Positions 33,152-41,186 of a stretch of DNA of 64,000 nucleotides are shown here, in pieces. The DNA lies in the NCBI GenBank assembly GCA_964385695.1, contig CAYLQA010000001.1, positions 62,001 to 126,000 of the forward strand, in the 5' to 3' direction. Origin of the DNA: CAYLQA01 sp964385695. GTDB lineage: Bacteria > Desulfobacterota > Desulfobulbia > Desulfobulbales > Desulfurivibrionaceae. The stretch's first letter is position 1. Each line of letters begins with the position of its first letter. The position numbers and the translations under genes are program-made. Below the pieces are notes generated by a model, which was not told the DNA's origin, ran no database searches, and saw only the letters and a program-made list of their open reading frames with translations.

Positions 33152-33997
33152 ATGCCAAGTGCAAAGGAAATAGTTAGAAAATTCAGTGATCTGAAAACTC
33201 TGCCCCATGTTGCCATCAAGGTCACCCAACTGGCCAATGACGAAAACAGCACCATGCATGAGTTTGAGGAGATCATCAAGCTCGATCCTGTTTTAGTTAC
33301 CCGCCTGTTACGCCTTGTCAACAGTCCCTACTTTGGTCTGGTGCAAAAGGTAGAATCCATCTCCAAAGCCGTTGTTTTCTGCGGCATGAAACAACTCAGA
33401 AACCTGGTGGCCGTCGAGGCCTTGCGTAACCTTTTCCAGGGCGAGGATGAGTTTTTTTCTCCGCAAAAATTGTGGTTGCATTCGGCTACCGTGGCGATTT
33501 TAGCGGAGATGATCGCAAAGCGTATCTTCGGTCAGGAAGGGGAGGATGTCTTTCTGGCCGGTATTATTCATGATATCGGGCTTATCGTTGAAGATCAGAT
33601 TGTCGGTGCTGAGTTGCGGGAGGCCTGCAAGGCATTTCAGGCCGGGAACGGTACCCTGCCGGTCTGTGAACAGGCAGCCATAGGCACCGACCACTCGGAG
33701 GTGGGCTATCTCCTGGCTAAAGACTGGAACTTGCCCAGTGAGGTACTCCAGTCCATCAAGTGCCATCATCTTTCCAAAAAGAAAAAACCACTGACAAGTA
33801 CCGCCAGTATTCTGCAACTTGCCGAGTATATGGCAGCAAAAATGAAGTACTGGCCTATCCCCGGTCCCATTGAAGGGCTCCCGCCGGAGTTGGCCAAACA
33901 TGTGAAAAGCATGATGTCCAATTACAAAATCATAATCAGAGATCTGCCCGGAGAGATGGCCAAGGCTAAGGAACTTTATGAAGGGGAGGCAAAATAG
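33152..33997 (+). CDS. HDOD-domain signalling protein
   Basis: A 281-residue protein made of one HDOD domain, a relative of the HD-GYP and HD hydrolases that often lacks catalytic residues. The first half carries LKTLPHVAIKVTQLANDE and RLLRLVNSPYFGL, the HDOD signature, and the core has GIIHDIGLIVED, so an HD pair is still present. The later SEVGYLLAKDWNLP and IKCHHLSKKK complete the fold. Such proteins bridge two-component and cyclic-nucleotide signalling, usually in motility or stress pathways. It lies 3 bases before the hybrid kinase start and 57 after the Hpt gene. Confidence 0.92.
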   Translation: MPSAKEIVRKFSDLKTLPHVAIKVTQLANDENSTMHEFEEIIKLDPVLVTRLLRLVNSPYFGLVQKVESISKAVVFCGMKQLRNLVAVEALRNLFQGEDEFFSPQKLWLHSATVAILAEMIAKRIFGQEGEDVFLAGIIHDIGLIVEDQIVGAELREACKAFQAGNGTLPVCEQAAIGTDHSEVGYLLAKDWNLPSEVLQSIKCHHLSKKKKPLTSTASILQLAEYMAAKMKYWPIPGPIEGLPPELAKHVKSMMSNYKIIIRDLPGEMAKAKELYEGEAK

Positions 33998-34000
33998 CCC

Positions 34001-35761
34001 ATGACCGACCCTACCTTTGATGTCATCTTTGATGACTTGGTTGACGCCGATGAGGAGCTGCGTTCCTTTTTGGAGGCCTTGGAGTCGGTCTTGCCCGAGG
34101 GCGCTTTTTTGTTGGAAACCGAAGATGGGGTAGCTATTACAGGCACGCGGGAAATAATCGTTCCTGCCCCTGTGCAGGCAGAGTTGAAGAGCAAGCTTTT
34201 AAAAGAGGAGTCTGCAAGCTGTAAAAGCGAAACCGGGGAAGTGTTTTGCGGGGTTACTGTTCCCAAGTTTCAGGCCGTTGTCATGGGGCAGTTTTGTGCC
34301 GGAGTCGATCTTTCTGCCATGCCTGGCGGTAAGAATTTGCTCATGAATTCCATTCGTCTAGCCATCTACGAGCAGGAGCACACCGAGCTTGTCGCAGATA
34401 AGGAACAGGCTGTAAGGCAGATTAATATCCTCAAGCAGCAGCACGGTAAACTCATTGAAGACAATTACCGCCAATACCGTCTCAACCAGGAGCGGGAAAA
34501 GGAGTATGCCAGAAAGCTTGAGAGTGAAATCGCCCAGCAGACCGCGGAGTTGCGAGAGGCCAATGCCCGCTTAGAGGAAATCAGCCGGTTGAAAAGCGAT
34601 TTCTTGGCCAATATGAGTCATGAATTGCGTACGCCCATGAACGCCATTATCGGTTTCACCGAACTGCTTGCTGAAACCGAACTTGATGACGAGCAGGAGG
34701 ATTATACAAATACCATTGCCCAATCCGCCAGTAGCCTGTTGGGGCTGATCAACGATATTCTTGATCTTGCCAAGATCGAATCCGGAAAGCTCGAGTTGGA
34801 GGAGCGGCCATACGACCTGGCAGATACCGTGGAAAATGTCGAGGCCATGTTCAGGCTGCCGGCCCAGGCCAAGAACGTTGAGATCAAGTGCGAGATCGAC
34901 GATAAGGTCCCTGCCTGGATCATGGGCGACAGTATTCGACTGCGCCAGATTCTTGTTAACCTGGTGGGTAATGCCATGAAGTTTACGGAATCCGGCAGCA
35001 TCACCATCCGTGTTTCTTTTCAGGGAGACAGCGGCACGCAAAAGGTGTGCAGGTTCTGTGTGCAGGATACCGGAATCGGCATCCCGGCGGAACGGGTAGA
35101 GGCTATTTTTGATAAATTCACCCAGGCCGATGGTTCCACCACCAGAAAGTATGGCGGTTCGGGGCTGGGCCTTGCTATCTGCCGGCAGTTGGTGGCGCTG
35201 ATGGGCGGCACCATCTCGGTGGAGAGTGAAGAGGGTAAGGGGAGCTCCTTTATCTTTACCTTGCCTCTCGAGGTCGCTCGGCAAGAGGTGGCCAAAACGC
35301 CGGAGAAGCAGAAGGCCGTGCTGCACGCCAAGAAGTCCGGCAGAATTTTATTGGTGGAAGATAATCCTGTAAACCAACGGTTGGCCAAGATACTCATATC
35401 CAGGCAAGGGTATGATGTTGATGTGGCAAATGACGGTCTTGAGGCGTTGGAACATATCAAGTCCGAGAGCTATGATCTGGTCTTTATGGATGTGCAGATG
35501 CCCAATATGGACGGTCTGACTGCCACCAGTGAGATCCGTAAGCTTGAAACGGATGAGGCTGCCAGCACGAGTTACAAGAGTTTTGCCGGGCGGGAAGAGC
35601 CCCTTCTCATTGTCGGCCTGACCGCACATGCCAGAAAAGAGGACGAGCAAGCCTGCTATGATGCCGGAATGAACGCCTTTTTGACCAAGCCTATCATTAA
35701 GGATAAGTTGACCGGCCTGCTGGCCGAGATGATGCCCGGAGAGGATGAGACCGCTTCTTAA
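34001..35761 (+). CDS. cytoplasmic hybrid sensor histidine kinase (HisKA-HATPase-REC)
   Basis: A 586-residue kinase with no transmembrane helix. The N-terminal ~120 residues are an unrecognised sensor region carrying two cysteines (SCKSETGEVFCG). A coiled coil follows to about 195, then HisKA with SHELRTPMNAIIGF (phosphorylated His near 203), then HATPase with N-box VGNAMKF and the DTGIGIP and GSGLGLAICRQL boxes. A receiver domain (about 445-580) reads ILLVEDNPVNQ, with phosphoacceptor Asp in LVFMDVQMPNMDG and the conserved Lys in LTKPI. It belongs with the Hpt and HDOD genes just upstream. It ends in a 4-base overlap with the convergent tsaE gene (shared TTAA). Confidence 0.95.
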   Translation: MTDPTFDVIFDDLVDADEELRSFLEALESVLPEGAFLLETEDGVAITGTREIIVPAPVQAELKSKLLKEESASCKSETGEVFCGVTVPKFQAVVMGQFCAGVDLSAMPGGKNLLMNSIRLAIYEQEHTELVADKEQAVRQINILKQQHGKLIEDNYRQYRLNQEREKEYARKLESEIAQQTAELREANARLEEISRLKSDFLANMSHELRTPMNAIIGFTELLAETELDDEQEDYTNTIAQSASSLLGLINDILDLAKIESGKLELEERPYDLADTVENVEAMFRLPAQAKNVEIKCEIDDKVPAWIMGDSIRLRQILVNLVGNAMKFTESGSITIRVSFQGDSGTQKVCRFCVQDTGIGIPAERVEAIFDKFTQADGSTTRKYGGSGLGLAICRQLVALMGGTISVESEEGKGSSFIFTLPLEVARQEVAKTPEKQKAVLHAKKSGRILLVEDNPVNQRLAKILISRQGYDVDVANDGLEALEHIKSESYDLVFMDVQMPNMDGLTATSEIRKLETDEAASTSYKSFAGREEPLLIVGLTAHARKEDEQACYDAGMNAFLTKPIIKDKLTGLLAEMMPGEDETAS

Positions 35762-36231
35762 GCTTCTTCACTGAAGTCGGCAAGTCTGCTCAACCAACTT
35801 TCCCCGATGGCAGTAAGCACAATTTTCCGCCCCTCTTCCCCCTGAAAAAGCAATTCGATATGCAACCTCTCTTCCGGCATCAGGGTGCCGAGCCGTTCCG
35901 GCCATTCGATAACCGTAAGTCCCTGGCCGTAAAGAAAGTCCTCAAATCCTAATTCCTCAATTTCTTCTTCACCGGCAAGTCGATAAAGATCCATGTGATA
36001 CAGGGGCAAGCGGCCCGGGTATTCATGGAGCAGGCTGAAGGTGGGGCTGGTGATATAACATTCCTCCGGCACCATAAGCCCTTGGCCGATGAACTGGGTG
36101 AGGGTGGTTTTGCCTGCACCGAGATCGCCCTCCAAGGTGATAATGTCGCCTGGTTGGGCAAGCGAGCCGAGGGTGCGGCCAAATTGTTCCGTGGCTTTTA
36201 GGTCTTTCAGTATAAAGCTGAGGGTATTCAA
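35758..36231 (-). CDS. tsaE: tRNA threonylcarbamoyladenosine ATPase TsaE
   Basis: A 157-residue P-loop ATPase that activates the TsaBD complex in t6A synthesis. The P-loop is EGDLGAGKTTLTQF, followed by SPTFSLLHEY and YHMDLYRL, all characteristic, and VIEWPERLG is the Walker B region. The gene is third in a minus-strand operon after the flavoprotein and small cytochrome c genes. Its stop codon overlaps that of the hybrid kinase on the plus strand. Confidence 0.95.
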   Translation of the reverse strand: MNTLSFILKDLKATEQFGRTLGSLAQPGDIITLEGDLGAGKTTLTQFIGQGLMVPEECYITSPTFSLLHEYPGRLPLYHMDLYRLAGEEEIEELGFEDFLYGQGLTVIEWPERLGTLMPEERLHIELLFQGEEGRKIVLTAIGESWLSRLADFSEEA

Positions 36232-36251
36232 CGGTTGCTCAAGTATAAATT

Positions 36252-36521
36252 TTAGCTGCTTTTTTTATGACAAAAAAGGCAACGGAATTTTCGAGGGTGC
36301 TCTTCCGGCAGGGGGAGTTCGCCTTCGGAGTTATGGCATTTTTCACAGAATTTTTCCGCCTCTTTTTTACCCATGGCATGAAAATCTTTATGGATGTCAT
36401 CCATGGGCAGTTTGGCGGTGGATTCCGGCGGCGCTTTGAGTAAAAAGATCAGGATTCCCAAGCTGAGAACAATGAAAAGTACGTTGAAGATGAGCGTGTT
36501 TTTTTTCTTTTTTTTCGTCAC
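36252..36521 (-). CDS. small membrane-anchored two-haem cytochrome c
   Basis: An 89-residue protein with one N-terminal helix (IFNVLFIVLSLGILIFLL, about 11-28, preceded by a KKKKK cytoplasmic cap). Its periplasmic part carries two c-type haem attachment sites, CEKCH and CLFCH. Only about 20 residues separate them, the compact spacing of multihaem cytochromes. It would be a small electron-transfer subunit on the periplasmic face. It lies 20 bases after a geranylgeranyl-reductase-like gene and 20 before tsaE. No oxidoreductase partner is immediately obvious. Confidence 0.88.
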   Translation of the reverse strand: MTKKKKKNTLIFNVLFIVLSLGILIFLLKAPPESTAKLPMDDIHKDFHAMGKKEAEKFCEKCHNSEGELPLPEEHPRKFRCLFCHKKSS

Positions 36522-36541
36522 GGTTTTTCCCGTTTTTAAGG

Positions 36542-37561
36542 TTAATCTATCCCCAGTTCCAGGGCCTTAAAGTTTAAGAGCCCAGCCCGCAGGCCCAGTA
36601 CCAGTATTTCCATGAGCAGGGTACATGAAAATGAATTTTTCGATGCCAGCTCCACCATGCGGGTGTGGCGTTGCTGCCTGGCAATGAGTTGCTCCATTCT
36701 AGCACATTTGTGATTGGCATTAAGAATGGTTCGGGCCGCCTCCTGGCCGGAGACAATGGCTGAGTAAATGCCTTCGCCGGTAAGACCCGAGGCAAGGCCT
36801 GCCGCATCACCGATAAGAAAGCGATTGTCAAAGCGCCAGCCTCTGTAATCGTAATTGATGAGTGCCGCTTTGGGTGAATGGCCGTTTAAAGAGAGCCCTT
36901 TCTCTTGGGCCCAATCGTCCAAGTTTTGCTGTAGAGCACGGGCCTTGCTTTGTCCATGGCAGGCATATATGCCGATTGAGGCCGAGCCATTGTGGGGAAA
37001 AATCCAGGCGTAGCCGCTGCCAAAGAGTTTGGTGTTGAGATGCCATTCCATTTTCGGATAATCCATGGGGATCTGGTAATGGACGCCAATTCCGACCTTG
37101 CGTGTGGCTATACCCAGATGTCTACGGACCAGCGAATTGCTGCCGTCGGCACCAATAAGAAAACGATAACCGTATTCCCCGTCTTGACAGACGATTCGGT
37201 CTTCCTTAATGGCAGTAACATGACAACCTGTTTTGATGGTAACGCCGGCCTCTTGAGCCTGGCTCAACATCCATTGTCCGAGTGTAGCCCGGTCCACAGT
37301 GCAGATAATGGGATCTTTGTCTTTGACAGATGTTTGCTGCCAGTTGGTGGTGATATGCTGAGTGGGAAAAGAGCGTTCAAGGATCCGGCGGGGGATTCCC
37401 AGTTGCATGGTACTGTGCGGGATACCGCCGGCACAGACCTTGGGGCCGACCGTTTCTTTGCGCTCGACCACCAGCACCTCTACGCCGCTTTGTGCCAAAA
37501 CGGTTGCGCAGGCCAGGCCCCCCGGGCCGGCTCCTATGATAACGGTATGATACTGCTTCAT
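36542..37561 (-). CDS. geranylgeranyl-reductase-family FAD oxidoreductase
   Basis: A 339-residue flavoprotein. The FAD-binding dinucleotide fold is VIIGAGPGGLACATVLA at the N-terminus, followed by ERKETVGPKVCAGGI, which resembles the family's C-G-G-G-x-x motif. GADGSNSLVRRHLGI and GDAAGLASGLTGEGIYSAIVSG are also family-defining. Members reduce isoprenoid double bonds of lipids or quinones; others act in menaquinone or archaeal-type lipid metabolism. ATG 37561 is chosen since it begins the fold; the frame is open to a TTG at 37627. The ribosome site is weak. It is the first gene of the cytochrome and tsaE operon. Confidence 0.85.
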   Translation of the reverse strand: MKQYHTVIIGAGPGGLACATVLAQSGVEVLVVERKETVGPKVCAGGIPHSTMQLGIPRRILERSFPTQHITTNWQQTSVKDKDPIICTVDRATLGQWMLSQAQEAGVTIKTGCHVTAIKEDRIVCQDGEYGYRFLIGADGSNSLVRRHLGIATRKVGIGVHYQIPMDYPKMEWHLNTKLFGSGYAWIFPHNGSASIGIYACHGQSKARALQQNLDDWAQEKGLSLNGHSPKAALINYDYRGWRFDNRFLIGDAAGLASGLTGEGIYSAIVSGQEAARTILNANHKCARMEQLIARQQRHTRMVELASKNSFSCTLLMEILVLGLRAGLLNFKALELGID

Positions 37562-37809
37562 GGCCGGTGAAATGTTCTCACCCTTTGCTGGAACTTTATT
37601 TTCTTCACTCTGTCTTCTTAAGAACAATTGGCAGCCTAAAGAGCAACTCTTTTCCTGTCAAGTTCTTAAGATATCTGGAATAGGAAAGCGGTTCATGGTA
37701 TCATCAAAAACTTTAAAATTTTGGTGAAAAAAAACGCCGAATTTTCTTAACTCAAATGAATTAAATCGTCTGTCATACAGGCTTAAAAAAAGGTGTAAGG
37801 TATAACGGT

Positions 37810-39183
37810 ATGAGCTTGGAACCACTTGATAACATGGAGAAACCAAAAGGAAGTTTCCCCCTTGTCGCCCTTGGTGTGATTTTTTTGCTCCTGGCCAGCT
37901 TGGCGGGGCTGTTCATGGTCCTCTATGAACGGGAAAAACCGCAGGTAGTTTTATTGAATGATGTCTCCCGTTTTGGCCTGGCCAAAGAAGTGGGAATGGC
38001 CGCCATAGATGATAAAAGCGGAGTCAGCTTTCTTGAGGTGGTCATCAAACAGGACGGCAAGTCTTCCTCGGTCTTTAAAAGAGACTATCCAAGACAGGGC
38101 TACCTGTATGGGGCCGGTCCGCAACGGGCTGAAGAAAGCTTTGTCGTCAGCGGCAGGAACCTGGGTCTTCGCGACGGTGTTGCCGAAATGGTTGTTACCG
38201 TTCGTGATTATTCCTGGTGGAGTTGGATGGCGGGTAACGAGAGTATTGCAACCTACCCTATTGTTCTGGATACCCGTCCTCCGAGAGTGAGCATCAAGGA
38301 GTCCCCCCGCTACATCAAGTCCGGCAGCGCCGGGGTGGTTATCTATAAAGTCAGCGAACCCATTGATAAACATGGCGTAGTGGTTAACGAGACCTTCCAT
38401 CCGGGATTTCCTATTCCACGCTACGGCGAGGGGGTTTACGGGGCCCTTATCGGCTTGGCCCATGATCTATCGCGGGTGGAGAAATCTTATGTGACGGCCA
38501 TGGACCTTGCCGGCAACGAGGGCAAGGGCGCCTTTGGTATGATTCTTCGCAAAAAGCCGCTTAAACGTGATCGCATTAATGTCAGCCAAGGATTCCTCTC
38601 CGCTAAACTGCCTGAGTTTGCCTTGCATTATCCGGAGCTTGCCGGAACACCTGTTGAGCAATATATCCAGGTTAATAACGAGGTGCGGCGCGAAAATTAT
38701 GCCAAAGTCCTGGATATCTGCTCCACGTCCCAGCCGGAACGTCTTTGGGACGGACGCTTTTTACGGATGCGCCGCAGCAGCAGGCGTGCCAATTATGCCG
38801 ACCATCGTACCTATTATTTTGATAACCAGAAGATCGATCAACAGGTGCATCTGGGAATCGATCTGGCCTCTGTCCGCCATGCGGATATTGAGGCCGCCAA
38901 CCGTGGTGTTGTAATTTTTGCCGATTACCTCGGGATTTATGGCCACACGGTGATTCTGGATCATGGCCAGGGGTTGTTCAGTCTCTATTCGCATATGAGC
39001 CAGATTGATGTAACCGTGGGTGACATGATTGATAAGGGCGGTCTCTTGGGGCTGAGCGGCAAGTCCGGTATGGCGGGCGGAGATCACCTGCATCTGAGCA
39101 TTTTGGTCAACGGTATTTTCGTCAACCCCGAGGAGTGGTGGGACGAAGGATGGGTCAAACTGAATTTTCTGAATTTTCTTTAG
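37810..39183 (+). CDS. membrane-anchored M23 (LytM-like) peptidase
   Basis: A 457-residue murein hydrolase-type protein. A signal anchor (FPLVALGVIFLLLASLAGLFMVL, about 17-39) leads to a periplasmic region of Ig-like beta segments (about 45-250). The last ~110 residues form the zinc metallopeptidase domain: H-x-x-x-D as HLGID, then GHTVILDHGQGLFSLYSHM and GDHLHLSILVNG with the second H-x-H. All four zinc ligands expected for an active LytM enzyme are visible, so it is probably catalytic, unlike EnvC-type activators. It would cleave peptide cross-bridges. mutL follows 10 bases after its stop. Confidence 0.93.
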   Translation: MSLEPLDNMEKPKGSFPLVALGVIFLLLASLAGLFMVLYEREKPQVVLLNDVSRFGLAKEVGMAAIDDKSGVSFLEVVIKQDGKSSSVFKRDYPRQGYLYGAGPQRAEESFVVSGRNLGLRDGVAEMVVTVRDYSWWSWMAGNESIATYPIVLDTRPPRVSIKESPRYIKSGSAGVVIYKVSEPIDKHGVVVNETFHPGFPIPRYGEGVYGALIGLAHDLSRVEKSYVTAMDLAGNEGKGAFGMILRKKPLKRDRINVSQGFLSAKLPEFALHYPELAGTPVEQYIQVNNEVRRENYAKVLDICSTSQPERLWDGRFLRMRRSSRRANYADHRTYYFDNQKIDQQVHLGIDLASVRHADIEAANRGVVIFADYLGIYGHTVILDHGQGLFSLYSHMSQIDVTVGDMIDKGGLLGLSGKSGMAGGDHLHLSILVNGIFVNPEEWWDEGWVKLNFLNFL

Positions 39184-39193
39184 ACCGGAACCA

Positions 39194-41074
39194 TTGTCTA
39201 GCATAAAGATTCTTCCCGAAAACCTTGCCAACCAGATCGCGGCCGGTGAGGTTATTGAGCGACCGGCCTCGGTGGTCAAGGAGCTGGTTGAGAATGCCAT
39301 CGATGCCGGGGCCTCTCATGTCTCGGTGCAGGTGGAGGGCAACGGCACCCGACTGATCCGGGTCATTGACGATGGCCAAGGCATGGACCAGGACGATTTG
39401 CTCCTCTGCCTCGAGCGCCATGCCACCAGCAAAATATCCACTGTAGACGAACTCGGCGCTATTCGTTCCCTGGGATTCCGCGGAGAGGCACTGCCCAGTA
39501 TCGCTTCCGTCGCCAGGCTGAACATCACCTCCAAGATTGAAACAGTCCAGCTTGGCAGCCAAGTGGAGATCCGTTTCGGCAAGGTGGTAAAGGTTCATGA
39601 TATGGGTGCAGCCCAGGGAACGACCATTGAGGTGCGGGACCTGTTCGGCAATGTCCCGGCCCGGAAAAAGTTCCTGAAAACCGCCAAGACCGAACTGGCC
39701 CATGTTGAAGAGATCCTTAGGAATTACGCCCTGGTTCGCCACGACCTAGGGTTTTCTCTGACCATCAACGGCAAAGAATCCTTTGCCGTTGATGCACAAT
39801 CAGATACCCCGTTGAGCCGTTGTCAGCATATTCTTGGACGGAGCCGGGAAAAGACAAGCCTTATCCAGGTGGGTCGGGAAGAAGCGGATAATGTTGAGGG
39901 CGGGGTAGGTGTTTTTGGTTTTCTCTTGCCACCGGAGAGCACCCCTGCCACCACAGCCCGTTTGCGTCTTTTTGTCAACGGCAGGGTGGTGCGGGATCGG
40001 ATGATCGCCCATGGAATAGCCGAGGGCTTGGCCGGCTATCTTATGAAGGGCCGCAAGGCCAGTGGTGTTCTGTTTTTGCAGGTGGCGCCGGAAAGTGTGG
40101 ATGTCAACGTCCACCCCACCAAGCAAGAGGTACGTTTTCATAGGCGCAACCAGGTGCATCAGGCCGTGGTCGCCAGTGTTTCCCAGGCAATGCTTGGTTT
40201 CCAGACCAAAAGTAAAGAGGAGCTTTTTAAGCAGGTTTCCAGCGCGACGAAAAAATATGAGCCGATACGGCCGGGAAATGAAACCCATGCTGTTGCTGAA
40301 CCACGCCCCGTTTATTCCCCGCAGCCTCTCGAGGCGAAGGGCGTTGCCGATCTGAAGATTCGCCCCGATGAGCCTGAAGAGGTTTTTGTTGCTCGCGCCA
40401 GGTCTGAAAGCCCGAAACAAAGTAACGATGCTGTACCAGCAAGCGACATTCTTGCAGGAGAAGAAATAAGCTCCACCACACATACGTCCGAGCCCATTGA
40501 AGTCGAGGGTGGATTGCGCTATGTGGGGCAGGTTCTTGCCACCTACCTGCTGTGCGAAACTTCGGATGGCCTTCTGGCCATCGATCAGCATGCGGCCCAT
40601 GAGCGTCTTCTCTTTGAAAAGTTGAAAAAGCAGTTTCAGGATAAAAAGATGGCCAGCCAGTCCCTGCTTTTTCCAAAGGTACTCGACTGCTCACCAAAAG
40701 AGAGTGAGCATATTCAGCAGTATGCAGAGGAGATTGCCGCGCTGGGTATCGAGCTTGAGGATTTTGGTGGGGAGAGCATGGTGTTAAAGGCTGTTCCTGC
40801 TATTTTGGCACATGCTGCACCTGAAGAGGTGCTTGCCGGAGTTTTCGCCCAACTCGCCGGAGGCGGTAACTCCGGCAAACGTATTGATGATATTCTGGCG
40901 GACATGGCCTGCAAGGCGGCAATTAAGGCCGGTCAGGTTTTAAACGAGCAAGAGGTGCAGCGCCTTATCGAGGATATGCTGGCCGCTGATATCTTCTCCC
41001 ATTGCCCCCATGGCCGTCCCGTGGCCAAACATTTTTCCGAAGCCGATATAAAAAAGTGGTTTTATCGAGGCTAG
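39194..41074 (+). CDS. mutL: DNA mismatch repair protein MutL
   Basis: A 626-residue GHKL ATPase that links MutS recognition to strand removal. The N-domain has IAAGEVIERPASVVKELVENAIDAGA with the ATP-binding Asn/Glu, DDGQGMDQDDL and TSKISTVDELGAIRSLGFRGEAL. VNVHPTKQEVRF marks the end of the N-domain. The linker (about 365-455) is long and charged. The C-domain has LLAIDQHAAHERLLFE and ends in FSHCPHGRPVAKHFSEADI. I see CPHGRP, but the DQHAxxE-type endonuclease motif of MutL enzymes is only partly represented (DQHAAHERLLFE), so nicking activity is plausible. Start is TTG 39194. It lies 10 bases behind the M23 gene. Confidence 0.97.
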   Translation: MSSIKILPENLANQIAAGEVIERPASVVKELVENAIDAGASHVSVQVEGNGTRLIRVIDDGQGMDQDDLLLCLERHATSKISTVDELGAIRSLGFRGEALPSIASVARLNITSKIETVQLGSQVEIRFGKVVKVHDMGAAQGTTIEVRDLFGNVPARKKFLKTAKTELAHVEEILRNYALVRHDLGFSLTINGKESFAVDAQSDTPLSRCQHILGRSREKTSLIQVGREEADNVEGGVGVFGFLLPPESTPATTARLRLFVNGRVVRDRMIAHGIAEGLAGYLMKGRKASGVLFLQVAPESVDVNVHPTKQEVRFHRRNQVHQAVVASVSQAMLGFQTKSKEELFKQVSSATKKYEPIRPGNETHAVAEPRPVYSPQPLEAKGVADLKIRPDEPEEVFVARARSESPKQSNDAVPASDILAGEEISSTTHTSEPIEVEGGLRYVGQVLATYLLCETSDGLLAIDQHAAHERLLFEKLKKQFQDKKMASQSLLFPKVLDCSPKESEHIQQYAEEIAALGIELEDFGGESMVLKAVPAILAHAAPEEVLAGVFAQLAGGGNSGKRIDDILADMACKAAIKAGQVLNEQEVQRLIEDMLAADIFSHCPHGRPVAKHFSEADIKKWFYRG

Positions 41075-41186
41075 ACTTGCCTTCAGCCCCCATTGCCGTG
41101 CTAGAATGAAAAAGTATGCCAAGTTTCGGCGTGCGGCAGGGTTCATGACGTTCAAAGACATTCGTTCGTGAAGGGGGAAGGGAAAT

